Part shown: piece after piece, positions 15,204 to 23,348 of the stretch
How the letters are laid out: each line of letters begins with the position of its first letter
Numbering within the stretch: position 1 is the stretch's first letter
Virus record (IMG/VR): IMGVR_UViG_3300046513_000151
Location: 1-23,348 of that record
Source: a virus
Length of the DNA stretch: 23,348 bases
Reading direction: 5' to 3' (one strand)
Made by a program: the position numbers and the translations under genes
The notes under the pieces: model-generated
Told to the model about the DNA's origin: nothing
Seen by the model: the letters and a program-made list of their open reading frames with translations, nothing else
The model's database searches: none

Positions 15204-18200
15204 AGGCCAGCCGCTGGAGCGCCACAAGACCGATCGCGTGATGACCATCGAAAGCTGGCTGGTGGCCAAGGTGCCAAGCTATCAGGTGCGCGAGTCGCCG
15301 CCGATCAGCATCGAGGTCAACGGCCTGTTTATCGATCCCGCGCACTGGGCAAAGGTTGAATTCGGTCCGGCCGACACCGTGCGGATCTATCCTGAGCCGA
15401 AAGGTACTGGCCTGGAGATCGCCGCATGGGCCGTCGTCGCTGCGATCGTTGCCGTCGGAGCGATCATGCTCACGCAGAAGCCTTTGGTCACGCCGAGCAC
15501 CGCGAACAATGCAGCATCAGGCAAGGGGCTCGGGCTGGCGAAAACCACCGCGAACCAGGTCAAGCTGGGCGATGTGATCCGCGAGTGCGCGGGCAAGAAC
15601 GAAATATTCCCTGATTACCTCACCCCGACGCGTCGTTACTTTGGCTCCGACCCGAAGGTGCAGTGGGTCGAAATGCTGCTCTGCATCGGTGTGGGCGAGT
15701 TCGAAATTCAGCCTGGCCAGGTCCGTATTGGTGGAACACCGATCGCTTCGCTCGGCAGCACGGCCAGCTATGCCATTTATGGACCAGGTGAGTCGGTAGC
15801 TGCCGAGCCCGCCAGACTCTGGTGGCACAACTCAGAAGAGGTCGGATCGACCTCTACAGGTAGCGCCGGCCTCACGCTCACCGCTACCACCAACATCGAT
15901 CAGCAGCTCAATGCCGCCACCGTGCAGTTCAGTGAGTACGTGGTGTCCGTCCCTGTCGGGGCAGGGTGGTTTCCGACGGGGTGGGATGCAGGCCTAATCG
16001 CGCGGATCGAGGTTCTGTATCCCTACCTGTTCACCGCGCCGGCGGACGGTTCGGCAACCGTTATCAGCGGCGACTATATCCCGATGCTGCGGCCGTTCGT
16101 TGGCATGAAGATCGAGATCACCGGTGCCAATGCCGGCGATTACGTGGTCGCGAGCTATGACCCCTATGTGCCGGCCGTGCCAGCGGTGACCGGCAGCGCT
16201 TCCATGGTTACCGGCAGTGCCGCCCCGACGCGGTACGACTTCGACGTCACGCCGCTGACATTTACGGTCAGCCGCGGCGCGAGCACCTACTCGGTAACCC
16301 TGAGCACGGCGACAACCAACCTCGCCGGGCTGGTCACAGCGGTAAATGCTGCCCTGATCAGCACCGGTCTTGTTGCGAGTGCCTCAGGCAGCTTCCTGCG
16401 GATCGCCGAGTCGGCATCGCCGTACAGTGGTGTCGCCCTGAGCCTGGGCGGTTCGTCGTCAACGGTGTTCGGCTCGTCTCCCGTGTTTGTGACTGGAGTG
16501 AAGACGGTCACAGCTGCTGACGCCGTGCCTGCCAAAATCACCCTGGCTTACGATGGCGGGGCGCCCGCAGTAGGCCTCCAGACCGGCACGCTGTGGTCGT
16601 GCATTGGCTATCGCGATCTTCGGTACCGGATTGCATCGGTATCGGATGATGCTGTTGAGGATGACGAAAGCACCGTAGACGTCAACGAAAGCCACGGACC
16701 ATCAGCGATCACCGTCATTCGGCTGACCGATACCGGCGCCGAAGATGAAGACTGGTTGGGTTACGACGACATCGAAACAAATACAGCCTCGATTACGCTC
16801 GATGGTTCGACCACCGAAGGCGACTGGGCAGGGCCTTTTTATGCCTGTCCTGAAGGCGAGGTCATTCGCCGTTTTGAAGTAGACTTCTTTTTCCCGCAGG
16901 GATTGGTTCGGTACACCGAGAAGAACGGGAACATCCGTTCGCACTGGGCGAAAACAGAGGTCCAGTATCGTGATGCTTCGACCGCTGGAGCCTGGACAAG
17001 TGTGTCCTACACCTTCACCGCAATGAGCCCTGATCAGCAGGGTTACACGCGGGCGATTGTGGCGGCGACGTACATCCGGCCAGAGGTCAGGATTCGCAGA
17101 ATCGGGGAAGAGTCACCGGAAAACTTCAAGTTCAACCGTGTGCAGTGGTACGGACTGCGGGGGCGGATCGATAAGGCGCCGACTCGGTACGAGGGCTGTT
17201 CAGTGATGGCGCTGTATGTGCGTGGCGGCGACAAGTTGTCCGCGCAGTCGCAAAGTCAGGTATCTGTGGTCGGCACACGCAAGCTGCCTGTACTCATAGA
17301 CGGCCAATGGAGCGCCCCGGTCGCCACCCGCGACATCGTGCCCTGGGTGAACTACGTGATGAAGTCCGCCGGTGGAACCGATAGTGACCTCGATCTCGAG
17401 GAGTTTGGGCGGTATGGGGCGATCTGGTCGCCACGCGGCGATTACTTTGACTACAAGGTCGAGGACGATAGCACTGTCAAGGAGTGCATCAATGACGCGC
17501 TTCTGGCTGGCTTCGCCGAGTTCACGCTTGAGCGCGGCCGGGTGACCCCGGTTCGTGATGAGCTGCGCACGCAGATCGGTCATATGTACACGCCTCAAAA
17601 CATGACCGAGCAGCTCAAACGCAGCTTCACGTTGCCAGCTCCCGACGATTACGACGGCGTCGACATCAAGTACATCGACGAGAAGACCCGCGCGACTGAG
17701 GTGGTCAGGTGCAGGCTGCCTGGAGACTTCGGATTGCGCGTTCAGTCAATCACGCTGAAAGGGGTGACGAACCGAGATAAGGCTTGGCGGATCGGGATGC
17801 GCATGCGTCGGGCGCAGGTTTATCGCAACAAAAGCTACAGCTGGAGCACTGAGTTTGACGCCCTGAACAGCGGATACCTCAGTTATGACGCGGTAGCAGA
17901 CGACATCCCTGGTTACGGGCAAAGCTCGATTCTGCTGGGAATGACGACGGGGAATGGCCTCGTGCTTCTGGAAAGCTCCGAACCCCTGACCTGGAAGACT
18001 GGCGTTTCCCATGTTGTCGGCCTGCGACGCCCGGACGGCACCGTCAGCGGGCCTTGGCCTGCAACGCGCGTCGATGACTTCAGGCTCACCATCACTGCGT
18101 TGGATTTTGAACCGGACTTTTCATGGGACATCGATCCGCCGCACCTGCTGTTCGGCGAATCGACACGCTGGTGTTACCCGGTGCTGATCACGTCAATCGA

Positions 18201-18285
18201 CCCAGGCGATCACTCTGCGGATGTCGAGGCGGTCAATTACGACCCGCGTGTTTATGCGGATGACGACAACTTCGCCGACAACTAA
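15175..18285 (+). CDS. Tail tip / host specificity protein (lambda gpJ-like)
   Basis: This 1036-residue protein forms the central tail tip that contacts the cell and carries the fibres. It starts [20 protein letters not shown] at a GTG, with AGTGAG about 8 bases upstream, and overlaps the previous gene by 29 bases. Residues 82-99 form a very hydrophobic segment ([17 protein letters not shown]), common in J-like proteins and possibly membrane-inserting. Residues about 355-435 look like an inserted flagellin IN-like module ([20 protein letters not shown]). The gpJ-like core follows, with [20 protein letters not shown] (about 162-181) and [14 protein letters not shown] (about 565). AAGGA of the next gene follows the stop. 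Confidence 0.9.
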   Translation: MIELYPSKLEGQPLERHKTDRVMTIESWLVAKVPSYQVRESPPISIEVNGLFIDPAHWAKVEFGPADTVRIYPEPKGTGLEIAAWAVVAAIVAVGAIMLTQKPLVTPSTANNAASGKGLGLAKTTANQVKLGDVIRECAGKNEIFPDYLTPTRRYFGSDPKVQWVEMLLCIGVGEFEIQPGQVRIGGTPIASLGSTASYAIYGPGESVAAEPARLWWHNSEEVGSTSTGSAGLTLTATTNIDQQLNAATVQFSEYVVSVPVGAGWFPTGWDAGLIARIEVLYPYLFTAPADGSATVISGDYIPMLRPFVGMKIEITGANAGDYVVASYDPYVPAVPAVTGSASMVTGSAAPTRYDFDVTPLTFTVSRGASTYSVTLSTATTNLAGLVTAVNAALISTGLVASASGSFLRIAESASPYSGVALSLGGSSSTVFGSSPVFVTGVKTVTAADAVPAKITLAYDGGAPAVGLQTGTLWSCIGYRDLRYRIASVSDDAVEDDESTVDVNESHGPSAITVIRLTDTGAEDEDWLGYDDIETNTASITLDGSTTEGDWAGPFYACPEGEVIRRFEVDFFFPQGLVRYTEKNGNIRSHWAKTEVQYRDASTAGAWTSVSYTFTAMSPDQQGYTRAIVAATYIRPEVRIRRIGEESPENFKFNRVQWYGLRGRIDKAPTRYEGCSVMALYVRGGDKLSAQSQSQVSVVGTRKLPVLIDGQWSAPVATRDIVPWVNYVMKSAGGTDSDLDLEEFGRYGAIWSPRGDYFDYKVEDDSTVKECINDALLAGFAEFTLERGRVTPVRDELRTQIGHMYTPQNMTEQLKRSFTLPAPDDYDGVDIKYIDEKTRATEVVRCRLPGDFGLRVQSITLKGVTNRDKAWRIGMRMRRAQVYRNKSYSWSTEFDALNSGYLSYDAVADDIPGYGQSSILLGMTTGNGLVLLESSEPLTWKTGVSHVVGLRRPDGTVSGPWPATRVDDFRLTITALDFEPDFSWDIDPPHLLFGESTRWCYPVLITSIDPGDHSADVEAVNYDPRVYADDDNFADN

Positions 18286-18295
18286 GGATCGCGAA

Positions 18296-18772
18296 ATGCT
18301 GACAATGCCTGATGGTATTCCGCTGCCGTTGCGAGACGGTTACGGATTCAAACCGACAAGCCCGATCGTTCGCTCTCGATTCGTAAGCGGTCGATCCAGA
18401 AATCGACGGCGCTACCTGAGTGTGCCGACTGAGGTTTCTGTTTCGTGGCTGTGCAATGCTAAACAGGCACAACTATTTGAGGGATGGTGCAAATGGGGTA
18501 TCGGCTGGGCCGACTGGTTCATATGCCCCATTCGGAGCCCGCTCGGCCTGATGCAAACGCAGGCTCAGTTCACGGATATTTACGACGGACCGACGTTGGT
18601 AGGCGTCAATCTCTGGCGATACACCGCCGTCCTGTCGCTTTTTGAAATGCCGGTTGTCGCCGAGGCCGAGCTGGTTGGGCTGATGTCCGGGATAGACATA
18701 ACCGTCATGAACTCCCAGCTACGAACTCAGTTGCAGCATTGGTACACCGAGTCTTGGCCGGGAGCGACCTAA
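18296..18772 (+). CDS. Minor tail protein downstream of gpJ
   Basis: The 158-residue protein begins MLTMPDGIPLPLRDGYGFKP and contains a basic stretch RSRNRRRYLSVPTEVSVSW, GIGWADWFICPIRSPLG and LVGVNLWRYTAVLSLFEMP. I recall similar proteins next to J-like genes in Pseudomonas prophages, usually annotated only as tail proteins. The beta-rich pattern suggests a small structural protein at the tail tip or fibre base. ATG 18296 has AAGGA about 8 bases upstream, partly inside the J stop region; the open frame extends to 18221 inside J. A terminator follows. Confidence 0.72.
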   Translation: MLTMPDGIPLPLRDGYGFKPTSPIVRSRFVSGRSRNRRRYLSVPTEVSVSWLCNAKQAQLFEGWCKWGIGWADWFICPIRSPLGLMQTQAQFTDIYDGPTLVGVNLWRYTAVLSLFEMPVVAEAELVGLMSGIDITVMNSQLRTQLQHWYTESWPGAT

Positions 18773-18805
18773 CGGCCCGAGCCACCGACCACTTTTCAAT
18801 TCTAT

Positions 18806-18831
18806 AGCCCACCGCTGAGTGGGTTTTTTTT
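18806..18831 (+). terminator. Terminator before tail fibre gene
   Basis: CCCAC (18808-18812) pairs with GTGGG (18819-18823) around CGCTGA, with weaker outer A-T and G-T pairs, followed by a run of eight T. It lies directly before the TGGAG site of the tail fibre gene. Confidence 0.83.
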
Positions 18832-18845
18832 CGCCTGGAGTAAAT

Positions 18846-20369
18846 ATGAGCGGAGCGACTGATCTTGCCCGACTAACGGCAACGATCGATACGGCCAACG
18901 AACTGTTGCTGAGCGATCAAATCAAGATGATGGATGTTGGCAGCGGGGTGATGAGACCTACAAATGCCAAGGTGCTTGCCGACTTGTCGACGCAAATGAG
19001 TGGAGCAATGCTCTATACGACAGTCGCCCTTGGCCTGGCCGGCACGGTATCTGGCGGCTACTTCAGCATTGTCGACTCGGCAGCGGATGGTTACCTAATC
19101 CTGTATCGAAACGATGCAGGGTTGCCGGTGGAGGTCAAGCGATACCCTTCGGCGTCGACAGTCAGCGCACTGGCTGAGCTCCTTTCGGGCACGACCAGCG
19201 AAACTGAATACCTGTCCATCGTGACCGAGGAGGCTGAAAAGGTTGCATCGCTGACGCAATCGCGCTTCACGACCTTGGCTTTTGATATAGCTGCCGATGG
19301 AGGCCCCACCGTGATTGGCGACGAAGAAGGGGGCGCCCTTCTGTTTGCCGATGATAACGGGGTGCGCCTGGGCCCTCTGGAGTTTAAATACACCGACCTG
19401 CCCGGCATCTACGTTGTCTCCGAAGAGGGGGAGATCCTGCAGGACCTTTCCGCCCCCACCCCGGTGGCCGCTTCGGCTGTCGGGCAGGTGGTCCCGTTTG
19501 AGGGGGGAGTACTCTTCCACCCGGTGATTGCCGTGCCCGAACAGGGTGAGGTGTCGATCTACGTGAACAACATACTGTCGCACCGGGAGCGCGCGGCGTC
19601 CGTGGTCGCTGCCCTGGGCAGCATGTCGCTGAATACCTTTTTCGCGGGCGCCTCCGAGGGGCAGGTGCTACGGTTGCAGGCCTCACGTTTTGGGGCAAGT
19701 GCGGCGCTGCATTTGCGCCCGGCGGATAACCCGGACTCGCGCCTGTCGATGGCGCTCAAGATTCTGAAGGTCCCATACCAGTCGCCACCAAAGCCTATCA
19801 ACGTGCTATTGATCGGCGACAGCATTGCCAACCGCCAAGGCGCGCAACTGCTCAAAGCCTACCTGCAAGCGTTGGGCTTCGCGGCCACCATGATCGGGAC
19901 GCTACGCGGCTCGGCGAACCCCGCTGATAGCGATGACTTCACTGGCGAACTCGGTGAGGCGCGTGAAGGTTGGGAAACCGGGGACTACACCAACGCCATC
20001 ACTGATCGATCCTCTCCGGTGGCCGCAGGCAGTGAGGCGGCATACCTGGCCATGCCCAAGAGCACTGCCAAAGAGAAGAACCCGTTCTTGCGTGTTGCCA
20101 CGGGGGGCGACTCTGCCGATATCGTGCGCAATGGCTACGTTTTTGATCCGGCGTTCTACCAGTCGCGGTTTGGCTTGGCGACCCCGGATATTGTCATCAA
20201 CGCCCTGGGCACCAACGACGTTCGGGACCGCACGGCCGAAACCGTCGCCGGGATCGTCTATGACAACGACCTGTTGATGTACAACCAGATGCGCGCCGCT
20301 TGGCCGAATGCACGCATTGTTCGCTCTCTGCCAGGGACGGCGTTCACGGCGGCGCGCAATACGTTATGA
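18846..20369 (+). CDS. Tail fibre with SGNH esterase domain, cut by in-frame TGA
   Basis: This 507-residue product is a probable tail fibre. The N-terminal part (1-115) looks like a fibre attachment region; the C-terminal part from about 315 is an SGNH (GDSL-like) hydrolase that may remove acyl groups from surface polysaccharide. Catalytic block I is LLIGDSIAN (321-329, Ser326) and block III is ALGTNDVRD (453-461, Asn457). The frame stops at TGA 20367-20369, but the same frame stays open to 20627 and encodes the missing end of the domain, including its expected His. The truncated form should therefore be inactive as an esterase. ATG 18846 has TGGAG 5 bases upstream. Confidence 0.82.
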   Translation: MSGATDLARLTATIDTANELLLSDQIKMMDVGSGVMRPTNAKVLADLSTQMSGAMLYTTVALGLAGTVSGGYFSIVDSAADGYLILYRNDAGLPVEVKRYPSASTVSALAELLSGTTSETEYLSIVTEEAEKVASLTQSRFTTLAFDIAADGGPTVIGDEEGGALLFADDNGVRLGPLEFKYTDLPGIYVVSEEGEILQDLSAPTPVAASAVGQVVPFEGGVLFHPVIAVPEQGEVSIYVNNILSHRERAASVVAALGSMSLNTFFAGASEGQVLRLQASRFGASAALHLRPADNPDSRLSMALKILKVPYQSPPKPINVLLIGDSIANRQGAQLLKAYLQALGFAATMIGTLRGSANPADSDDFTGELGEAREGWETGDYTNAITDRSSPVAAGSEAAYLAMPKSTAKEKNPFLRVATGGDSADIVRNGYVFDPAFYQSRFGLATPDIVINALGTNDVRDRTAETVAGIVYDNDLLMYNQMRAAWPNARIVRSLPGTAFTAARNTL

Positions 20370-20627
20370 ACCACCAGTTACACGCCCATGATCCGCGCCA
20401 TGAAAAGCGCGATCGCGACCGCCAATAGCAACAAGATTTATCTGGCCCCGACCTGGGCCTTGGTCAGCTCGGAATCTGGCTATCCGCTTCCCACGGCGAG
20501 CCCGGATTTCGATGGATTTATTCCTGGGAATTTCCTCAATACCATCCACCCCGAAGGCGCTGGACGGCACGGCCTATATGAAGTGCTCGCCACCTACGTG
20601 GCAGCTGCTGCGCTCTCTCTCAACTAA
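20370..20627 (+). pseudogene. C-terminal remainder of the SGNH tail fibre after in-frame TGA
   Basis: These 85 codons continue the tail fibre frame without a shift. They encode TTSYTPMIRAMKSAIATANS, then LAPTWAL and GFIPGNFLNTIHPEGAGRHG, where HPEG carries the expected catalytic His of SGNH block V (His568 if counted through). The residue three before it is Asn, not the usual Asp. An ATG at 20388 exists but has no ribosome binding site, so independent translation is unlikely. Either a nonsense mutation (for example TGG to TGA) or TGA readthrough explains the arrangement. Confidence 0.75.
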
Positions 20628-20646
20628 CAGAATGGAAAAAAATACT

Positions 20647-21396
20647 ATGGGTACTCAAATTACAGCGCGCGGCGTTTCCGGTCCTTGGTACACCAAGGTT
20701 GCACCACCAGTCACTCGCGGTCTTGAAGGGTGGTTCACCCTGGATACAGACGTGCAGCGCTTCGGCTTCAATCGCGCACCGGGCAAGCCAGATGCAACCA
20801 TTGTCGGTGCCCCCTCCGCTTTTGGTGGCTACGGTACGTTCAAGGGGAACGTGAACTACCTGCAAACCCAGATCGCTGATAGTGATGAGTTGACGCTCAT
20901 CGTGGTGGCTCGCTCTAACGCCCCGCTGGTTGCGGGCACAGACGCGGTCATGCTGGTCGGTGCTCACTCAGGCCCGATCCTCACGCCAGGCTACACGGGG
21001 GTAGCATCCGGGGGTAACGTCTTCCTTGACCACCCTACATTGTTCAAGGGTACTGCCACCCGCAACGATGGGACCGGATCAGCCACGACTACCGGCTCTG
21101 TATCCGGCACTGGCACCCCAACGAATGTTTGGGCACTCCGCTCTCTTCGTGCCAAGTCGGGTGCGCTTACGGTACTGACTGACCATACCGCTGGTGTGGT
21201 GGTCACAGGGTCAAACACCAACCAGCGGGTGCTGACCACTAACAAATATCGGATCGGTTCGGCAACCGCTGGCTTCCCGAGCGAGAGCAACATCAGCTTC
21301 GTTGCAATCCATTCCGCACAACTGACGGATTCTGAGCTGGCTTTACAGATCGCTGTAGTGCGCAAGCGTATGGCGCGCTTTGGCATCGTCGTATGA
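20647..21396 (+). CDS. Tail fibre / receptor-binding protein, LamG-like
   Basis: The 249-residue protein follows the SGNH tail fibre gene. Its sequence resembles concanavalin/LamG-like C-terminal domains of phage fibres: EGWFTLDTDVQRFG, ELTLIVVARSN, a Gly/Thr-rich loop near GTATRNDGTGSATTTGSVSG, LRAKSGALTVLTDHTAGVVV, KYRIGSATAG and FVAIHSAQLTDSELALQIA. Such domains often bind sugars, so a role in host recognition is inferred. The start is chosen at 20647, with TGGAAAA upstream; ATG 20632 is also in frame but has no site. Two terminators follow the stop. Confidence 0.72.
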   Translation: MGTQITARGVSGPWYTKVAPPVTRGLEGWFTLDTDVQRFGFNRAPGKPDATIVGAPSAFGGYGTFKGNVNYLQTQIADSDELTLIVVARSNAPLVAGTDAVMLVGAHSGPILTPGYTGVASGGNVFLDHPTLFKGTATRNDGTGSATTTGSVSGTGTPTNVWALRSLRAKSGALTVLTDHTAGVVVTGSNTNQRVLTTNKYRIGSATAGFPSESNISFVAIHSAQLTDSELALQIAVVRKRMARFGIVV

Positions 21397-21419
21397 TCGG
21401 GAACATTCAGAACCAGATA

Positions 21420-21442
21420 TGCCGCCAAATGGCGGTTTTTTT
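21420..21442 (+). terminator. Terminator 1 after tail fibre genes
   Basis: CCGCC (21422-21426) pairs with GGCGG (21431-21435) around AAAT, followed by a run of seven T. It is the first of two tandem hairpins between the fibre and endolysin genes. Confidence 0.85.
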
Positions 21443-21458
21443 GTGCCTGTAACTTGTC

Positions 21459-21483
21459 GGCCCGCTATAGCGGGGGCCTTTTT
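21459..21483 (+). terminator. Terminator 2 before endolysin gene
   Basis: GGCCCGC (21459-21465) pairs with GCGGG (21470-21474) and, past a two-G bulge, CC (21477-21478) around a TATA loop, followed by five T. It lies just before the GGAG site of the endolysin gene. Confidence 0.75.
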
Positions 21484-21499
21484 ACGCCTTGGAGAAACC

Positions 21500-22138
21500 A
21501 TGGCCAGAATCACCCAGCAGCAACTGCTGCAGATCCTCCCGAACGCCGGCCCCGTTGCCGGCGTTTTTGTGTCCGCCCTGAATGACGCAATGGCGCGTTT
21601 CAAGATTGAAAGCCGACAGCGTGTCGCCGCGTTCCTGGCACAAGTCGGTCATGAGTCCGGACAGCTGCGCACGCTTGTGGAAAACCTGAACTACAGCGCC
21701 GAGGGCTTGATCAGGACCTGGCCGAAGCGGTTCAACCTGCTGACAGCCACCGCCGCCGCCCGTAAGCCCGAGCAGATCGCGAACATCGTCTACGCTTCGC
21801 GCCTGGGCAACGGGCCGGCCGTGACGGGTGACGGTTGGCGGTACCGGGGCAGGGGACTGATCCAGGTCACCGGCTGGGTCAACTATCAGGCGTGCGGCTC
21901 AGCCCTGAGCCTGGACCTGCTGACAAAACCGGAACTGCTGGAGCAACCGGCATATGCTGCACTCTCTGCCGCCTGGTACTGGTCGAGCAACGGCCTGAAT
22001 GAATTGGCAGACGCTGGCCAGTTCGAGGCGATCACTCGACGCATCAATGGCGGGCTCAATGGGCAGCCAGAACGATTGAAGTTGTGGGCGAAAGCGTCGG
22101 CGGTGCTATCGGGCGGGACGCATGCCGCTATCCTGTAG
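21500..22138 (+). CDS. Endolysin, GH19 chitinase-like muramidase
   Basis: This 212-residue lysis enzyme cleaves the glycan strands of peptidoglycan. Family 19 features are AAFLAQVGHESGQLRTLVEN (43-62) with the likely catalytic Glu52 and second Glu61, GWRYRGRGLIQVTGWVNYQ (112-130) and a C-terminal AAWYWSSNGLNELAD (157-171). There is no signal peptide, so export needs a holin, which is not seen in this window. ATG 21500 has GGAG 5 bases upstream. A terminator-like hairpin lies inside its first 25 codons. The upstream open frame to 21380 runs through the terminators and is not used. Confidence 0.93.
   Translation: MARITQQQLLQILPNAGPVAGVFVSALNDAMARFKIESRQRVAAFLAQVGHESGQLRTLVENLNYSAEGLIRTWPKRFNLLTATAAARKPEQIANIVYASRLGNGPAVTGDGWRYRGRGLIQVTGWVNYQACGSALSLDLLTKPELLEQPAYAALSAAWYWSSNGLNELADAGQFEAITRRINGGLNGQPERLKLWAKASAVLSGGTHAAIL
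21542..21568 (+). terminator. Terminator-like hairpin inside endolysin gene
   Basis: AACGCCGGC (21542-21550) pairs perfectly with GCCGGCGTT (21557-21565) around CCCGTT and is followed by a T-run to 21568. It starts 42 bases after the endolysin start, so it should terminate untranslated RNA. Translating ribosomes would disrupt it. Structure is seen; effect is inferred. Confidence 0.7.
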
Positions 22139-22164
22139 CCGATCGTTTAAATAAAGGTGGTGGT

Positions 22165-22395
22165 ATGGAAGGCGTAGAGCTGAGCCCAAAGATCGAGCGT
22201 GAAGCCGACAAGCTTCTTGATCAAATCGCCTGGGCGGATTCGATGATTGTTGCGGCGAAAGCTGGCGCACGCGCTGAGGGATTTGTTCTTGGCCTGGAAT
22301 CGGCCCGCGCGTTGAGTGAGGCAACCATTGATCGGCTCTATGTCATCTTCGATTCCGCGACGGAAGAGCGGCTTAGAGCGCTAGCCGCATCTTAG
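22165..22395 (+). CDS. Small hypothetical helical protein after endolysin
   Basis: This 76-residue protein of unknown function is helical and acidic (MEGVELSPKIEREADKLLDQ, then IAWADSMIVAAKAGARAEGF, ending EERLRALAAS). It has no signal peptide or membrane helix, so it is neither a typical holin nor a spanin despite its place after the endolysin. AAAGGTGG lies 5 bases before ATG 22165. Its TAG stop overlaps the TAA stop of the opposing SRAP gene, with no room for a terminator between the two transcription units. Confidence 0.7.
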   Translation: MEGVELSPKIEREADKLLDQIAWADSMIVAAKAGARAEGFVLGLESARALSEATIDRLYVIFDSATEERLRALAAS

Positions 22396-23087
22396 AACAA
22401 ACCGTCTTCCTCGGCTGGCCTGATCAAATCAGGCCCCTGATTGCGCACGTTGCCAATCGCGCGGTCCACCTTGAACCACTCGAACGCCTCGGTCGGTTCG
22501 CCTTGCAGCAGCACCATTTGCTCGGCGCGTTCTTTCGGCGTGGCCGGGTCGAGCCATTCCCGGGCCAGCTCTGGCGATAGCGTCACCGGCCTGCGGTCGT
22601 GGATATCGACCATACCGCCAGCGCTGTCGGCGGTGATGATCACGAAGCCGTCGTGTTCACTGGGTTCATGTTCGGCGTTCGGATATTGGCCGATCGCAGC
22701 GCACAGGATCGGCGACCGGTCCCGCCGGCGGATCAGGTAGGGTTGCTTCTTTGGTCCGCCTTCATCTACCCATTCAAACCAGTTGTTGATGGCGATGATC
22801 GCCCGATGCGGCCAGATAGCGCGAAAGAAGGGGCCGTGTGCGACTTTCTCCACCCTGGCGTTGATCGGTGCTGCGCGGTCCTTAGCCCAATGCGGTCGCC
22901 ATCCCCAGCGCACCATGTCGGCGTGCAGGTATTCGCCTTCCTGGTGAAAGATGGCGAGCTGAGTTGTCGGGGCGGCGTTGTACCGCTCGAAAGGCCGGTC
23001 GCCGGCGCTGTTTACCAGAGGGTTGGGCATGCTGAGTGCCGCCACGAAGTCGTGGATGCCATCGTATTGAGAAAGTCGTCCGCACAT
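22392..23087 (-). CDS. SRAP domain protein (HMCES/YedK family)
   Basis: SRAP proteins form a covalent DNA-protein crosslink with abasic sites in single-stranded DNA through Cys2, protecting them from strand breakage. The 231-residue product starts MCGRLSQY, giving the catalytic Cys2 after Met removal. Other active-site residues are in place: NARVEK (Asn76, Arg78), NNWFEW (Glu105) and DIHDRRPV (His163), matching Cys2/Asn75/Glu105/His160 of E. coli YedK. ATG 23087 has AAGGA 6 bases upstream; an open frame further upstream to 23213 is rejected because the N-terminal Cys must be residue 2. It follows the coiled-coil gene by two bases, so the two form an operon. It is oriented against the late genes. 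Confidence 0.95.
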   Translation of the reverse strand: MCGRLSQYDGIHDFVAALSMPNPLVNSAGDRPFERYNAAPTTQLAIFHQEGEYLHADMVRWGWRPHWAKDRAAPINARVEKVAHGPFFRAIWPHRAIIAINNWFEWVDEGGPKKQPYLIRRRDRSPILCAAIGQYPNAEHEPSEHDGFVIITADSAGGMVDIHDRRPVTLSPELAREWLDPATPKERAEQMVLLQGEPTEAFEWFKVDRAIGNVRNQGPDLIRPAEEDGLF

Positions 23088-23089
23088 TG

Positions 23090-23329
23090 TCAGTCCTTCT
23101 GATTGTCCGCTTGAAGCTCGCGAATGATCCTTTCTTTTTGATCCAGGATCAGCGTCAGGCTTCGGATGTGGAAAAGCTGGTCGGTGGTTTCCGCCTCCAG
23201 GTTCGCCATCCATGCCCGCTTCTTTTGGAGTTCGGTCGACAGCTGGTCGTTCATTTCCACTAGGGTGGAAATATTTTCCTTTGCCGCCTGCAGCTGACGC
23301 TTTAGATCCTGTACGTCTTCCTCGAGCAT
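23090..23329 (-). CDS. Small coiled-coil protein upstream of SRAP gene
   Basis: The 79-residue product is almost entirely coiled coil (heptad pattern in MLEEDVQDLKRQLQAAKENI, STLVEMNDQLSTELQKKR and SLTLILDQKERIIRELQ). I do not recognise its function. Its stop is two bases before the SRAP start, so both are co-transcribed, and a structural or partner role is possible. The ATG at 23329 has no clear ribosome binding site, and the frame is still open at the window edge (19 bases further), so the true start may lie outside the window. Confidence 0.6.
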   Translation of the reverse strand: MLEEDVQDLKRQLQAAKENISTLVEMNDQLSTELQKKRAWMANLEAETTDQLFHIRSLTLILDQKERIIRELQADNQKD

Positions 23330-23348
23330 GCTTGCGTAATGCTTGACG

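Noticed and set aside
20367-20411. Selenocysteine at the tail fibre TGA
   Set aside because: A small stem lies downstream, but it does not resemble a convincing bacterial SECIS element, and Trp (TGG) lost by mutation is simpler.
22165-22395. Small gene after the endolysin as holin or spanin
   Set aside because: It has no membrane segment, signal peptide or lipobox.
1-23348. CRISPR arrays, tRNA or rRNA genes, insertion sequences
   Set aside because: I saw no regularly spaced repeats of suitable length, no cloverleaf pattern, no rRNA-like stretch and no transposase-like frame.

Overview
The window looks like the late (packaging, head, tail, lysis) region of a long-tailed, lambda-like siphophage or prophage. 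The host is most likely a Pseudomonas: GC-rich late genes, strong GGAG-type ribosome binding sites, and tail and lysis proteins of the sort found in Pseudomonas prophages. No integrase, repressor, attachment site, holin, spanin or bacterial flank is visible, so phage versus prophage cannot be decided here.

Layout, left to right on the + strand. 1-434: two small unknown genes. 435-2446: terminase small and large subunits; the small-subunit gene carries DNA repeats that could be the packaging site. 2446-4940: portal (DUF4055 type) and a MuF-like head protein. 4957-5187: a 76-residue protein that I identify as an Acb2/Tad1-type cyclic-nucleotide sponge (anti-CBASS). 5306-6996: scaffold and major capsid protein. 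7046-9656: a coiled-coil protein and the connector/neck series (DnaT-like adaptor, probable head closure, HK97 gp10-like, tail terminator). This series is interrupted at 8093-8440 by an AT-richer island holding one minus-strand gene. 9723-11043: tail tube and the two tail-assembly chaperone parts, joined by a -1 frameshift on A AAA AAC. 11083-11364: a BamE-like lipoprotein. 11422-18772: tape measure, DUF1833 protein, NlpC/P60-like peptidase, tail-tip protein J and a minor tail protein. 18846-21396: tail fibre genes, one with an in-frame TGA that cuts off the end of its SGNH esterase domain. 21500-22395: GH19 endolysin and a small unknown gene. 22392-23329: on the minus strand, an SRAP (HMCES/YedK) protein and a coiled-coil protein.

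The morphogenesis genes are tightly packed, with many ATGA or TAATG overlaps, and follow assembly order. Terminator-like hairpins sit directly before the ribosome binding sites of several of them, so late transcription probably needs antitermination or relies on leaky termination. Three genes do not belong to virion assembly and look like accessory (moron) genes: the Acb2-like protein, the minus-strand gene and the lipoprotein. The SRAP pair at the right edge is a further accessory unit. The most interesting signals are the Acb2-like sponge among the head genes, the repeat cluster in the terminase small-subunit gene, the lipoprotein just before the tape measure, the broken or readthrough tail fibre and an intrinsic terminator inside the endolysin gene. 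Assignments rest on reading the sequence; no database search was run.
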